This document shows, one piece after another, positions 1 to 14,060 of a stretch of 64,000 bases of DNA (the first letter of the stretch is position 1; each line of letters starts with the position of its first letter). The notes beneath the pieces are model-generated. The model worked only from the letters and a program-made list of their open reading frames with translations. It did not search any database and was not told where the DNA came from. A program made the position numbers and the translations under genes. Source of the stretch: Parus major (lineage: Eukaryota; Chordata; Aves; Passeriformes; Paridae); contig NC_031778.1 in assembly GCF_001522545.3 (NCBI RefSeq), forward strand, positions 21,358,411-21,422,410, written 5' to 3'.

Positions 1-1031
1 AATAATAATATAATTTGTACTGTAAAAAAGGATTTTTAATATTTCACTGTTTTACAGAGTTTTATAGTTGTCTGCTGGTTTTTCCTCAAATTTTCAAATT
101 TTGTGCCAGTTTTCAACCAGGAGTAAAATTTTAAGCCAATTTATAAACCACTGAAAGAAAACATTGGTACAGCCTTAAGTACAATAACAATGCCACTGTG
201 TCCAGTATTTTGATATCCATGATCTTAATTTGTATATTTTGAATTCCTAGATATGTATTTGCAATAAAAAGTGCAGGATTATTTTTTTCTAGCTGGGAAA
301 TCCTTGCTCCCTACTGGTTGGAAAGGCAGCTACCACTGGTTTCTTTATTCCAAGAAGTGTGGGGCTGCTGCTGTCCTCAATTCCACTGGTAAAAAACTCT
401 TGCTGATGCTCATGACAGGGTGCAGGTAAATACTGGGAGAGATCAAAATCATCCCTGCTATTCCCAGGAGAAAAAAACCGGATCCCACTGAATACAACAG
501 GTGCTGCTTCAAGGACAAAGGTACCTGGTACTAAAAAAAAATAATAAAAAAAAAAATTCCGCTTTCTCAACGTTATGAGAATGGCTTTCTGTCAGAAGCT
601 TAAAAAATGACATTAATTATCTGCTCCTTTGAAGCAGCCAGGAGTGTCAGTGACATCTGGAGGGTGGTGGCAGCAGCTCTGACAGCTGAAGGAGTGACCG
701 GAGCAGGGATTGGCACCACTCTCATTTGGATAAGAGGCACCTGCAATTCCTTGATTGTTGGTCATTGCTGTGATGGAGGGAGTATTTTTCAGGTGGATGT
801 GATCACCCCAGGGTGGGAAGGGCACTATTTGACCTTCTCACAGCCACCTGCACTGGGACACAGAGAGAATAAAATTCAGAACTCTTTTTGCCATGGGGTG
901 TGAACACAGTTGGGGTTGCACCTGTGTGGCTCCAAGTATTTTATATTTTTTTCTTGAGTATTGACTGATTACTAATGTTGATCTACATTTATAAATATAT
1001 ATTATTTGCATATTAAAATTTTTATATGTAT

Positions 1032-1059
1032 ATTTAATGCCATGTATATGGCATTAAAT
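1032..1059. repeat. Perfect inverted repeat, 12-bp arms, 4-base loop
   Basis: ATTTAATGCCAT (1032-1043), GTAT loop, ATGGCATTAAAT (1048-1059). The arms are exact reverse complements. It sits at the end of an AT-rich patch (about 960-1030) of TATATATT-like sequence. No gene is adjacent. It could form a hairpin or a cruciform. Confidence 0.9.
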
Positions 1060-4000
1060 TTAGGTGCAGCCTGAGCTGTATCCCCTGCCTGTCATGGAAG
1101 GGCTCAGTCTTCTCATTACCACTGGAGTTTTCAGGTGTTCAGGTTACACAGCTCACCCAATTCTGCTGTGAAAGGCAGATATAAAGTTGGCTGAGGGGGC
1201 TCAGGAGTTTTTTGGCTGGTGTTTGTAGTGGAGGTTAAAGTTCCTTTTCTACCTCTCAAGTAAGTAGGTAATTTTGCTCATTTTATTTAATCTAAGTGCT
1301 TAAACTAAGTTCTTATGCAAAAGTTTTCAACTTCCTCTAGTCCTGCTTTATAAAATTTAGTAACTTTAATTGAGTAACATTCTTTCAGCTTTTCACTCTA
1401 TATTTTAAGCATCTGTAAAAAACTTTCTTCTTTTCTCTTAATCTTAAATTGGTAACTGGCCTCTTGTGTCCTGACCCTGTGCTGGTTTCTGGCTGCTTGG
1501 GGCTGCTCTGAAAGCAGCCAGCAAAACAGGCAGGTAGAAGTTTTAATGGCAACTTTTGCTTTGAATTTTAGGGTGACATCTTTAAGGATGTCTTTAAACT
1601 TCTTCTAACTTCCCTTTATTTATTTTTTTTCTTTAATTAAGAAGTGAATCTCAGAGTGATCTCAAATGCAAGTCTTACTCTGGGTGGCTGTGACTGTAGA
1701 GGAGAGCCTATATTTGAATTTGATGCTCTTTCCTGATGATTTTTCAAGAGAGGTACTCTATACTGGAGTAGGATATACAGGAGGAGGGAAAAGTTCAGAG
1801 AAAGCTCTTTGGGCACTGCTGTGCTGCTCCTGCTGTGCTCCCAGTGATCTTCACCATGACTGCAGTGGCACAGTTAATGCACTACGTGGGAGCTGTGCCT
1901 GTGTAACCGTGAACAGAGCTTTCTTAAGGTGACTTTCAGTGTTTTATCAAACCAAAACACCCATGAAACAAATCATTAGATAAAATATTGTGTGCTTAAA
2001 TGTTGATTGTTTCTTGTGGATACTTTGGTTTTTCCCATCTTCCACAAACATCTTGCCTTTCTCATTTGGTAGGAGTGGCCAATACGAGGCTACGGGTTTA
2101 GTGCTCAATATATCTCTTGTTAGTTATTTTTACTTTTTTCCTTTCAGTACCACCTGATTATATGTTTAAATAGTGGAAAACCTGATTAGGTAAAGAAATA
2201 ACAGCAATGGAGTGAAGGCCACAAACCTATGCCCATGAAACTTTTTCTCTTGTTTTAGAATATTGTTGAATTTCTTCAGCAATTACTATAATGGGAACCT
2301 GAATTGCTCCATGTTGATCTCCTAAAGTATCAATAATACTTATAAATGTAAAATATACCTGGGAGAGACTCAGTGGAGAAATGATGGCTTGTCCCAAAAG
2401 CAGCAGCTGCCAAGACACTCTTTGTGCCTTTACTGGCACAGGTGAAGGACCTGGGGGCCAGGCAGGGCAGGAGTTAAATGAGATACCAGCTGCTCAGAGT
2501 CCCTGTGATTAGATCCTGCCCTCCAACAAGCTAAAATTCACCTGGAGTGATGGTTCCTTTAATGCACCTCTCAAATATCATGCTGAGGACTTGTATCTAG
2601 TGTTGTGTGGGATTTTTGGCTAAATACTTAAGCGTTTAGCTCACCTGCTTTGATGGAAGAGACACTGGAAGTAGTTGCTCCTAGGTAGTAATCCAGAGCT
2701 GTTTTATTTTCAAAGTGCTGATTTAACATATAGGCTACTGAGCAAAACGGTTTTAGGTTGGAAAAATATTTGCAGAAATTCCCAGCTGTGCTGCTCCAAA
2801 ACAGAGGATCCTGTGCTGAGATGTTTGTGGAGTTTGGTGTCACACACAGCAGGTCTGAGTGTGCAGTCAGTAAATGGTGTGAGATGTGGCAGCTTGGTGC
2901 ATGGAGGGGACATTGGTGCTGCAGAAATAGCAGGTTCCTCATAGGAGATAATTCTCTCTTCAAGCTGCCAAGAAGGTGCTCTGGTTGTCGATAAGGGAGA
3001 ATTGCATCCTATTTTTAAGTGTTCTCTTACCACAATACCTGTTGCTGGTTTGTGTTTAAGTCAGAGTTCACACATAGTTTTCTCCCTGCTCTCCAGCTTT
3101 AGATAAAGCAAGCATTGGTTTCAAGGGAAGTTCTTGTGATTATTGTGTGACACTACTTCCTTCTTTTATTTCTTTTATTTTAGAGGTGATGCTCTTTGTC
3201 TCTAGCTGATGAGAGATATTCAGACCCTGTGGTGCTGTCCCATTTGTGGTTTAAGTGTGTGTGTTCATGCTGCCTTACATACCTGGAGTGCTTTAGGGAA
3301 AGGGACAATCAGGAATAATCCATTTTTGGTTTTTAGTGCATACTCGACTTATTTTAAAAATCTGTTAAAAATCTTCTCTAATAATATATTGCTTCTTAAT
3401 GAATAGACCCCCTTGTTATGGGACAGCTTAGTGCTTTTAATATTTTTCTCTCTTGTTTGGCTTTATTAGGTGCTATCTCCCATGGCTATCTGTAAAGCCA
3501 ATTAGTGGAGAAAATAACAGTCATATTAATCTGCCAGAGCAGTGCAAGAAAAAGAGTCATAATATCACAGAGAAATTATTCTAAGTGTGAAAAATTACCC
3601 ACTTCGTCTATTTCATTTTTCGCAAACTCCAAAATTAATGACTTTCTGGAAAAAAAAAGATATATTTATCTCTGTATAAAGGAGAGATTTGATGAATGCT
3701 AAAGAGAAACCAATAGAGCTTTAATAAAAATGTGTATGTCCATAATCCTATAAAATCTTATGAATCCTATTCCAGTGTGTTAAACTGCTGATTTGTATCT
3801 CTGTGTCAAATATAATTACAGGCAAACAGGAGCTGTGTTATAATATCTATTAATCAAGACTATAATTAAGATTTTAAGAAGCTGCTTGCTTGAGTTGGGA
3901 AATGCAGCAAGGAAGTGCCAGAGCTGCTGAGCCTTCCTTTGGCTCTGGCACCATTTTTGCAGCCCTGAGCATGAGATTTGGGGGCTCTGCTGAGGTCAAG

Positions 4001-5619
4001 AGGGTGTTCAACCTAAATTGCATCATATATCTGGGGATGTGAATGGGAAAAGTGGTCACTGGCTGTACAGATTCAGCTGTTCATGCAAAGAACAGGAAAA
4101 AGTATTAATTTTTTGGGGGGGTTTCATGGTGTTTAGGTGAGTCCCCTTTGGATGAGTTGTGGTCTGACCATCTTGGCTCCATCTGTGTTCCCAGCATGGG
4201 CACTGAGGAGTTGTGCACCAACTGCTATAAATATTTTTGGAGCACTTATGAGCCTTCTGACCTCTGTAAGTGCCAATCAGACAAAATGGGGTTCGGAGAA
4301 AGGATGGGATTGATGGGCTTTGCTGTTGGCAAAAGCAAAGGAATTGATAAAGGTAGGCCCAGAAAGCCAAACCCAGTGGTGAATCACTTGATCATTCAAT
4401 ATTTCAATGTATTTGGACTTTTTTGGCCCTCAAAGCAGTAACCTTAAATATGTTGTGGGGTTTTTGATGTTTTTTTTTTCTTCATTTAAAAAGGTTATTT
4501 AATGCTACTGAGTTTAGAAAATTTGGATCATCTCCTTTGTCTGCTTTCTCTCCTTTTTCTTTTTTCCACTTGTTTGCTCTCCAGGCATATCTACCTCAAC
4601 TTCTAGGCCTAGTCAAAACAAGCTGAACATGGTGTGAATGTTCCCAGCCTCATTTTAACTAAATTAACTACATTTACAACCTTGGTGTCAGAGCTCTGAA
4701 CAATGAAAGCTTGCCACCAAACACATGAAACAAAAATGAAATTAGCCAGCGGTAGGAAACTACAAACAGCTGAGGCATTCAATTGTTAGCCATTTGAAGG
4801 ATTAACTTCTAAATCATGTAGAGCTCCCTTGGTAGTTTAACTAGTTGGGCACTCAAGGGTATATAAAAACACACTTTAAAGTAGAAATGTATTTCTTTAC
4901 CTATAAAAGAGAGATTTACTGGCAAGCTGTGATATTATTAATGCTGGAATTTTCTGGCCATCGCCTGTAGTAGTTAATCACGCTTTCTTTTACTTCCTGC
5001 ATACTCTTTTCTGTTGGGCTCCCAATGAAAGACAGTGCAGATGAACTTGGTGTTGGGAGACAGATGACACTATTACCTAGAAATACACTTAACTAACTTA
5101 AGCTGGTAAAACCTGCCTTCTGCAAGCAGTTCCTGCACATGAATAACTTCCTTCTGTGAATAATTATTCATTAGATGTATGAAGTACTCCTCTGGTCTTA
5201 AATATTTGTATCCAGTTGTTATTATACCAATAATTATGGAGAATTCTCTGTATATTTTCACTCTATGAAAGCTAGGATAAGCCAGGAGGTTGTTTTTTTT
5301 TTTTTATAGTAAGATTTGGTAAAATATTTTCTTAGTTAATGCATTCCAAAGAGTTGTTAAGGGCTTAATCAGAAGGACAAGGAAGGCAACTCTACTAATT
5401 ATGGTCATATGTTTATTTGAATTCAGTCTTTTCCCTGTCACCTGAGAACACTGTCATGGACCCATGGAGCTTCATAAGGGAAACATTCTCCAACTCTTTC
5501 CTTAATGTGTCTTTCAAACAAGACCCTGAAGTCTTCAGACAAGTGTTTATTCAATCAAAATCCTTCAGATTGCACAATTAAGATTGATGAATTTTATAGC
5601 AGTTCTTTTTCTTTTTAAA

Positions 5620-6140
5620 TGAATAGCACTAAACGGAGGTGACTTCCTCTCCTAGCACAGATTTGATAATGAAGCCACGGAATTTATTTATAATACAAAT
5701 ATATTATAAGAACATTTTTCAGTAGAAGTGCAAAGTGAGGCGCTCATTTGGAGGGGAAAAAGAAATAACAGCAGGAACATAAGCACAAAGCTGAAGTAAA
5801 GGGGGAAAATGTAGAATCACAAAGAAAACCTAAACAAATAAAGTGCAAACAGAGAGTGACAAGCGCACTCAGCCCCTGGATTGGTTATGGATGAGTCGAC
5901 AAGTATATGATGAAATTAATGACCCTCTGTCAACTTTTTAGATCTCACTTTTAAAGAGAATGGACCAAAAATCAATAGCCCCCAAACCACTAGTACTCCA
6001 GTGAACCAGTTTATCATTTATCTTACTGCTGGCACTCATATAGAAAGTGCAGCCAAGCACAGCACAGGACTTTCATTGGTAGTCATCATTACAAGCAATG
6101 TTTGAGCACTCCAGTTAAAGGTCAAAGGTGTGCAGTACAG
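5620..6140. promoter_or_regulatory. Candidate conserved non-coding element
   Basis: No coding frame. The stretch is AT-rich with many A-runs and stop codons in all frames, yet keeps some CpGs (for example GATGAGTCGACAAG, AAGCGCACTC). It contains ATTAATGA, TTTATAATACAA and the DR1-like site at its end. The texture is that of a vertebrate conserved element. Conservation itself cannot be seen from one sequence. Confidence 0.3.
6119..6131 (+). promoter_or_regulatory. DR1-like nuclear-receptor site
   Basis: AGGTCA A AGGTGT: one perfect and one imperfect half-site in direct repeat with one spacer base. This is the layout bound by HNF4, COUP-TF and PPAR/RXR families. It lies at the edge of the conserved-looking 5.6-6.1 kb block. 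Single sites of this kind occur by chance. Confidence 0.35.
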
Positions 6141-9100
6141 CTCCTCCGAGAAGTACCTATTTGAAATTACCAATATCTGTGTATGGCTTATCCATGCTCT
6201 ACACTATTATTCTATTTTTTTTCCCCCACCCCCATGTGCATTTCCCTGCTCTGAGCTTTACCTGCTGGCTGAAGCAGAGGCAGTGGGGCTGTAGCCCAGC
6301 ACAGCGGTGCCTCCACACCCAGGGTCAGGGCTGAGCTGATGTTTCCATTATTCATTCTGATTCTCAAAACATTGCATCTCGCTCTACTTCTAGTGGCATC
6401 AAGCTGAAATCACTGATGTATGACCTAACACCTCAGATGAAATTATTTTTCAAATCCCCCACCTCCCAAAAAGTTTTGGAATCATATTCAATATCTGGGT
6501 TTGAGATGTTTACTTTAAAAAGTCCAAAGCAGACGTAGCTGTTTAAATTCTGTGTATTGTAAATGTTTTTCTGGTAGCTAATGATAAATTTGGTGGGATA
6601 ACAAGATCAGTTAAAAAAAATTAAAATCTGTGGGAGTGGAGAGTGCTAAGATTATCATTTTGTCACTACTGGTAAGCAGGTATGTGCTTGCAGTGAGATC
6701 AGGGCGAGTTACACCAGTTGCTCCACATACACAGTAGTTGTGGCCTTGAAATGTGTATAGTCTGAAGGGATAAATTGGGATAAAATAAGGCAATGAAAAT
6801 GATCCCCTTTACATGGATTGGAAGCTGAGGCACCAAGCAAGCAAGAGGCAGTTTTAAAAACCAGCTGAGTTAGGAACTACCTGTTCCTGTGGGAAAATTA
6901 ATGGATTAGAGACATGAACCCAGGTTTTCTGATCCACCTTCCAGTGGGCCAACAGGCCCAGGATCCCTCAGGTTTGTTGGGGTTTAATGCTCAAACCCTG
7001 TCAGAGGGGATTTGAGCTGGCACCTGCCCTGATGCTGTGGCTAGGGATGCAGCTGGGTGTTTTGGTGATGTAACAGCTCTGGCTGTGTGCTGTGGGCACT
7101 GGGGGACCCTCCTGGGCTCGCCCCAGTGTGTGCAGCCAGGTGAGTGTGCAAGCAGGGCTTGCTCTGAGCCTCTCTGTGCCTCTTCCTTGTGCACGTGCCA
7201 AATGCAGGGTCAAAAAGTCTGCTTTCACAGAGCCAAGGCACTCTGCAAATGTTGGCACAGCTGCAGGAGGATAAAATATTTCCTGCCACAGCACTGTGGG
7301 AAGGACGGCGGCTGCCCTGCCCCGCTGCAGGCAGCGAGGTTTGTTAATGATCCTACAGCAGAGAGGTTTTCCTCAGATATCTGCAGGCAGGGGATGCTGC
7401 CCTGCTCTGCAGGAGGGGAAGCTGTGCAGCCACACTTCAGAGATGTCAGTGGCACAACACAGTGCTGACTGTGAGAGCTGGAGCCTCCCAAAACACACCC
7501 TCTATGGAATGGGTGTAAGGTTGTGTCACATCTTCTACTGGGGCAGATAGAGGTTTTGAAGGACTTGGGAGAAAAGTTGTGACTTAATAGGAGGTTTTTC
7601 CTCAGTAGAAAATGTGTTACAGACAAGAAAGGTGTAGAGCTCCCACTGAATGTGTGTGTGTCCTCTATCCCAATGTGGTGGCTGCAGACTGGGAATTGGT
7701 TGCTGTAAGGAATAATGTTAACATAAAAACCCAAACAAGGCTGGCCAACAAAATATTCCAACATATTAAAAATGCTTAAGGAAAAGAATACCTCTAGACA
7801 AAGTAAGACATAGGCGAGATGAAATTTAAGGCCAAGAGCATCCATATGACAGCACTTAGAGAGGATCTGTTGTGTCTTCAGCATTTCCATGTGGATGCAT
7901 AAGGGTCCCAGCTCCTGCTTTTGCAGGTGTGGGATGCCTTGGTGGCTTGGTGCCTCTCCACCTCTGACCAGCGGGGTCCTTTGTCCCTCAAACACTGGTG
8001 ATTTCATTTTGGTGCAGAGGAAGTCCTGCTTTCTTTCTGTCCTCTTGTCATTTTGGTCTGTTCAAAAATCCTTGTGCAGTTATGTGCAAGTAGCAAAAAT
8101 TCCCTCTAAGTCTCCCTGTCTACCTCTTCATTTGAATATAAGCACAGTCAGGCCATGTGAGGCACAAATGCTGTCTTCCTAACAGGAGCTGAGTGGTTTT
8201 GGTGTTCAGCTCTCTGCCTCTGCTTGTTAAAACCTCTGGCTGCTGTCCCATGTGAGGCTCAGTACAAGGACAAGCACTAAGGGTATTTGTGGACAGCAGT
8301 GAAGGGAGGAGCAGGGTGTCACTGGAGGGAATGAGACTGACAGTGTGGACCATGGCTGAATTTCATGTGAGGTGTGCATACAGCAAAGCTCAGGCTTGTT
8401 GGAATGTACCTCAGCTCTGCTGGGCATTTGCAGAGTTACAGAATCCTCCTGAGGAAATGCATTTGATGCTGGGCAGGATTTTGAGTGAAGGGGCTGAAGT
8501 TGAAAGCTGAGCACCAGCACGTGCACTGGTGTGATAGGCAACCAGAAACTTGAAGGTGGCATCTCAGAAGAGCAAAGGTATATTTTAATTTTATGTCTAG
8601 AATTAAATTGGTTGTGGTGGATAAATGTTAGAGGGAAAGGAGTTTGCATGTGCAGGTCACTGGGATTAAGTTCAACTTCATCAACAGAAAAGCTGCCATA
8701 GCTGTGAAGTGGGAGCTGGATCTGCTGTGACTGTCTCAGAGCTGCAGAATCAGTAGGTAAAATTAAAACTAACATCAATGCCTACAAGCAAACAAGCAAT
8801 CTCTTCAATATTCACTTGACTTTTTTTTTTCTTCAGCATATTAAACCCATATTTCATCTGTAAGAGTGAATAGGGACAATTACTGGAGTCCCACCTATCA
8901 TATCCTGTTTGCTTGTACAGTAAGTGCCCAATAGCAGAGCAGGGAGCTCACACTCTCTGTTCCTCTCAAACAGAAAAGGCAAGTTGCTTCAAGTAGAACA
9001 ATCCTTGTACTAATTGCAGCCATTTCAGGTCTGCTGCTCCAGGCCAGTTTCCCTGAAGAAACATGCTAATATGTTAAGACTTGTAATACATTAAGACATT

Positions 9101-12100
9101 TAATATTTATCCTTTTCAGTTGTTCTTTTATTTTTTTTTTTGTTTTACAACTAGACCACAGACTTTTCAATGGAAGAAACTAGGAAAGTCTTGTTTACTT
9201 TGACATGAAATCATTCTGTGTTCAAGGTGACTATAGCTTAGCTTCAGGGGATGCTTGATGAGGTGTGTGGGGGAGAAGGGGATGATCTGGGATACAAGTT
9301 GGTTCCTGGTTTCCTGCAAAAGTGCTTGAACCAGTTCCTCACCACATCCCTCCTTACAGAGGGACAGGCACCATTGCACTTGTATTTAGTGCCACATGCA
9401 TCTACATTTTCAGGCTTTTGATTTTTGTTCACAGAGAAAAGGTGTGTTTTCCATCCCTGCCTCCGCGAGCAGTGCCAGCACCAAATGATTGTGTTTGTTA
9501 ATTTGTGGTTTTGTGATCCGTGTTTGTAATTCTAAAGCAAATGTTGAAATCTGGGTCAGGACAATGAAAGGTGATTCAACAAGCAGAGCTTGGAGCACAT
9601 ATATCCCTGGTGGGGGCAAACTGTCCTTTGCTCCTCTGCCCATGGGGTGTTACTCCCTGGTGTGGGTTGAGGTCTGGTGGGGTCCACAGGGATCCCTGTT
9701 GGCATCTTCCCCCTTCCATAGGAAAGGAGCTACCTGCACAGGATTTTGAATTAATTAGTGTCTAGATGCCTAAAGGGTGTGGCATGGCAAAAAAAGGGAA
9801 AAGGCTCCCCATGCATTAACTCAGAAGGGCTATGGATGCTTCTGTGCATATTAACTAGAAATATTTCTCTTTAAAAGTGAGTATTGGACATGTTATGCAC
9901 ATTGTAACTTAAAAGCTTCAGCTGACCTGCATTTTTGAGAGTTGTATTCATTCTGGAACTGTACCACAATTCATCATATTAAACTTCATTTGTTGGAAGC
10001 CTTGCCCTGGAATATGGGCTTGGTCTCTAAGGAAGTGCTTCATTTCTGTATTCCTTACCAATAACAGCACACAGCACTGTCTTTTTATTACTCTGTGGCT
10101 AGCACCATTCATATAGTACATTTCTACATCAGGGCTGGAGAGACCCCCATCCTGCTGAAAAATTTAGATGGCTACAGCTGTAATCAGAAATACCAATAAA
10201 GTGTCCCTGGTTCTAGGTGGTGATGTGGGATGGAGGGAGAAAAAGATATAAAAATGAATCATGATGTGAGACAGCATTGCTCTGGCAACTGCTTCAAAAC
10301 CTGAGTGCAGTGAGACCGTATAAAGGCTTGAGAATATTCCTATGATCCTAAAGAGACCTGCAAAGACATTGCAAACTCATCAGGCAGGCAGTGCTGCAAG
10401 GGGGAGAAATGCTGTTTTGAGTCATTCATCCCCAAACAACAGATGTGCCCTAACCCAGAAATAGGTAATATGGCTTCCAAGTGAGGTGAGCTGCTTTGGA
10501 TAAACCTGGTTTAAAAACAGCCAGACATTTAATGCAGGAAGCTGCTGAAGGTGTGAAGAATGGATAAGTAAGTGAGTGGGACACCATTAATCTTGGTTTG
10601 TTTCAGCACTACATGTTTAGCTGTTGAAGAAAAAAACCCCCTTGCTCCTAGCTCATAACCCGAGTGTTAAAACTGATGTCCTCCCCATTAGGGCCTGTAA
10701 GCTCATTAGCACATGGCAATTTATCCTCTTTTATTTCTTCTCAATTATCCTATCATCCATTGTATCTGGATCTGATTACCCTTTCCCAGAGTCAAACATT
10801 ATCTTGTAAATCATTTGCTTTAAGTCTAAGCCTGCCATTGCATTGCCTAGGATTTGCTTAGGCAGGTAATAAATCAATTAGCATTAAACTTGTGGCATCA
10901 TCAATTTTCTTTCCTTGTGACTGAAAAAAGGAGTACCTGAACTTTGCAAAGCTGTATCAAATTTCCTTATGCCATCCACACTGAGGTTTCCTCCTTCTTC
11001 CCTTCCTTTCCCCCATACCCCAAATCAATATCAATATACTTTGTACTGAAATAGAGACAAAAGAAGTGAGGGAAACTGCTGTGAACCCAGATGGAAAGTC
11101 TATGGAAAGAGCCTTGGTGACTTGACATCTTTTGCATCAAGCCCTGGGTGAGATCCCTGCAGCCAAGGGATTTCTGGGTTCTGCTATTTGATAAATGTCA
11201 AAACCTGAATAGTGATGATGGTCTAACATGACAAGCCTGCAACCTCAGGAATGTGGAAATTATGTGATATTCCTGCCCTTCCCACGCTGAGAAGGATGTG
11301 CAAGTGCTCTTCCAGCCCCAGGACTGCTTGTGCTGGTTATCTGCAGTGGTTCCCTTGGGTGCAGGCAGCCCTGGGCTGGCAGAGGGATGGGCTGTGCTCT
11401 TGTTCCTTCTCCTTTCCCGAGGCTGATGGAATTGGTGTGGCCAAGGTGTCTCTGCCTGAAGCGGTGCTTTGGCACGAGTGCCGTTCAGAGCTGGTGTGGA
11501 CATCAGGAGCACAACTGGCTTTCATTTGCTCCTACATGTTCCTCCTCTGGACTTGCTCCCGTGGCTTTTTGGCAGATCCCCAGCATCTGATCTGACAGTT
11601 ACAGCAACATTTATTAGCTGTAGTCTGGGAAAATGATGCAAAGGGAAGCGTTTCTTGCACCCTTTGTGTATAACCTACCAGGCGACTGCTGAATCAGCTC
11701 TTGTGCTTGGATTTGGATGTGGGCAGCCCCTACAGTGCTGTGCCCCTTTTTATCACACCAGCCCTTCGTAATGGGAGAGGAAAAAATGTTAGCAATGTGG
11801 ATTTGCCATGCTCCAACCACTAACTGTGTGTGAGACCTGTGCAGTGGAATACTTGAGATTAGCTTTGTCCATTTTTCTTGTTTATTATGAGACATATATT
11901 TGGACCAAAAGAATTGACTTAAAACACATACCAAAAAAAGCAGACTTGTTTAGACATTGATTTTCATACCTGGGCTTTGAGTGCTAATTCAAATGATTAT
12001 TGGTGTGCTTTGTTTTGGTTGCTTCACAATAATTTCCATAATTTCTTGTCAAAAAAATGTAGTAGGAAATCAGAAGTGTATTGGGGATAGCAGTTATTAA

Positions 12101-13479
12101 TTCTGAAGTGAGCTCATTAGAGCCTGGCTGTCAGTACTGAGGATCAGTGGATTGGTGGATGTTAGAGGCTTTTCTATGAGTTCCAGTTGTTGGAGTTGAC
12201 CTCAGTAGCCAAGCCACAGGTGGAGGTTTCCAGAGGAGATTCCTGAGGAGTTTGTGCTCTGCCCCTCCCCTTTTCCCTCCCCACATTCCCTTCTGCCAAC
12301 ACCTGGAGAAGTTGCCTGCATCCTCCTTCTTTCTGTTGCATGCCTGATGTTGCTTTCTCCAAATAATGAAAACTTTTGTTTGCTTTTAACCATGTATAAA
12401 TGGACCAGTGCAATTCCTGCAACTTCTTCAGATGTTTTATGCTTGGGATCTTTTCCTAACCCACTGGTTACACATTTTTTTCTGATTCTGAAAGCAAACA
12501 GGATCTTTGATCATCTGTCACAAATAGAGGTGTTGTAGCATCTGAGCTACATAATGGAATTGTGTGGTGCATTCCTGAAAAATAATTGTGGGAGACTTGT
12601 CCAAGATGAGTGATAAGGTATTTTATAGATATTTTCTAGCTGGGGAAGTTGAGACAATTGGCAGTGAAATTACAAGGTCATGCAGAAACTCTTTGGTTGA
12701 GATAAGAAGAAAGCAGCCCAGTTCTTGGTCCTGTGGTGTAACAGCCAGGACTATTTATTTACACCTCATGCTCTTTATTTATATGCTCTCTACATAAAGT
12801 ATCCAAGAATAAAAGGGACAGAAGTTCTCATCCTGAAAGTTAGGATCTGAAATGTGAACTTTTTGAGTTTTTGTTAAAATCCCTGGGGAATGCCAGATAT
12901 CCCATTTCCTGGGACTCTTAAAGGTCATTTGTTGAACAGTTTCTTCTAAGCATATATGACAAATTATTCCCTTGGCACAATAAACAGGACTCCAGCCCTT
13001 TAATTATAATATAGCACTCAATATCTTTAGACATTTCAACATTTCCTGTGTATCCTACACATTTCATTACAAGGAAAGGGTGAACAGAATTAAAAGGGTG
13101 ACATTACCCAAAGATTGATAGTTTACCTGTCCAAAAGGGAAGGTTGTAGTACAAGAGAGCACAAAGGAAAGAAGGATCCAAACCAAGTTTTGATTGCAGA
13201 GGAGACTCGGATAAGAGAGTTTTTATTATCCACAGCTTTTAGCCTTATTTACCATCAGGCTATCTTGCCACAAGCATGCTTTTTAGTTCTGACAGCTCTG
13301 AATTATGACCATTGTGGGATCCTATCTCATTAACTGAAATGGGAGAATAAAACATCAAACAATCATAAAAATAATTTGGCACTGTGAAACCACTTAGGAG
13401 CAGCTGTCAAACAGGTTGGAAGATAAAGTTCTAAATAAAAAGAATAGAAAGCGCTGCAATGTCCTGCCATATGCTTCCT
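6141..13479. other. Intron, nothing recognised apart from one G4 motif
   Basis: The part from about 7000 to 8800 is relatively GC-rich with overlapping open frames on both strands, the longest at 7225-8007 on the - strand. None has a recognisable domain. The remainder is ordinary intron. The C-rich G4 motif at 12262 is listed separately. Confidence 0.5.
12262..12282 (-). promoter_or_regulatory. Predicted G-quadruplex motif, - strand
   Basis: The + strand reads CCCC T CCCC TTTT CCC T CCCC, so the - strand has four G-runs with loops of 1, 4 and 1. Short loops favour a stable fold. It sits in a locally C-rich stretch with no exon nearby. Confidence 0.55.
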
Positions 13480-14060
13480 CTGCATTATAGACTCCTTAAT
13501 AATATGAAGTGCCTGTGTTTATGCAGAATAGGCCAGACACTCCATATATGATATTGATTATGCCTTAACCCCAATTTAGTAAAGACATACTCCTCCTTTT
13601 CCTAATCAGATATTGCAGAAGCAGTTTTCTGAAAACGTCCCTAATGCCAAGACATATTTTATCTCCGAAGGCTGTGGCAGGAGATAGGGCTTTGTTTTGC
13701 CTGTTGTCATGGCTTGGAGCCCAGTTTTAGGACAGCAAGGCCCCTGTGGGGCTCTTCTCCAGCAGTTTTCATCCACCAATTCAAAAACATACATCTTTAT
13801 CAAGCTGTTGTTGTCAGACAACATTAGATAATTAATAGGCCATTTGTCAGCCTGCACAAAACATGTTAAAATCCCAAACGCAATCAGGATAAATATAGTT
13901 GCCCGCTCTCTGAAGGCTTTTTGTTCTGACATGCAGGCATTGCAGGCAGATATTTACTATTAAACAAGACTCATTATTAATCACATCTAATGTTAATTAA
14001 TTAACTGCCTCTGTGCATTGAGGGGGCTCTGTGACTTTCAATTGTTTTAAGGAGCTAATT
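13480..14060. promoter_or_regulatory. Candidate conserved non-coding element with homeobox words
   Basis: About 580 bases with no plausible coding frame, no repeat similarity and a density of ATTA/TAAT words (AGATAATTAATAGG, ATTATTAATCAC, GTTAATTAATTAAC, GCTAATTGG). It also contains CCATTTGTCAGCCTGCACAA. This fits an intronic developmental enhancer of MECOM. The evidence is texture only. Confidence 0.35.
13992..14005. promoter_or_regulatory. GTTAATTAATTAAC homeodomain palindrome
   Basis: A perfect 14-bp palindrome containing overlapping TTAATTAA/TAATTA cores. It resembles an HNF1 or POU-homeodomain dimer site with one extra central base. It sits inside the conserved-looking block 13480-14060, next to further ATTA words (TTATTAATCAC, GAGCTAATTGG). 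Confidence 0.4.

Noticed and set aside
7225..8007. 260-codon open frame on the - strand
   Set aside because: No recognisable domain, composition like translated non-coding DNA (Ser, Cys, His, Phe-rich), overlapping open frames on the other strand, no splice or promoter context.
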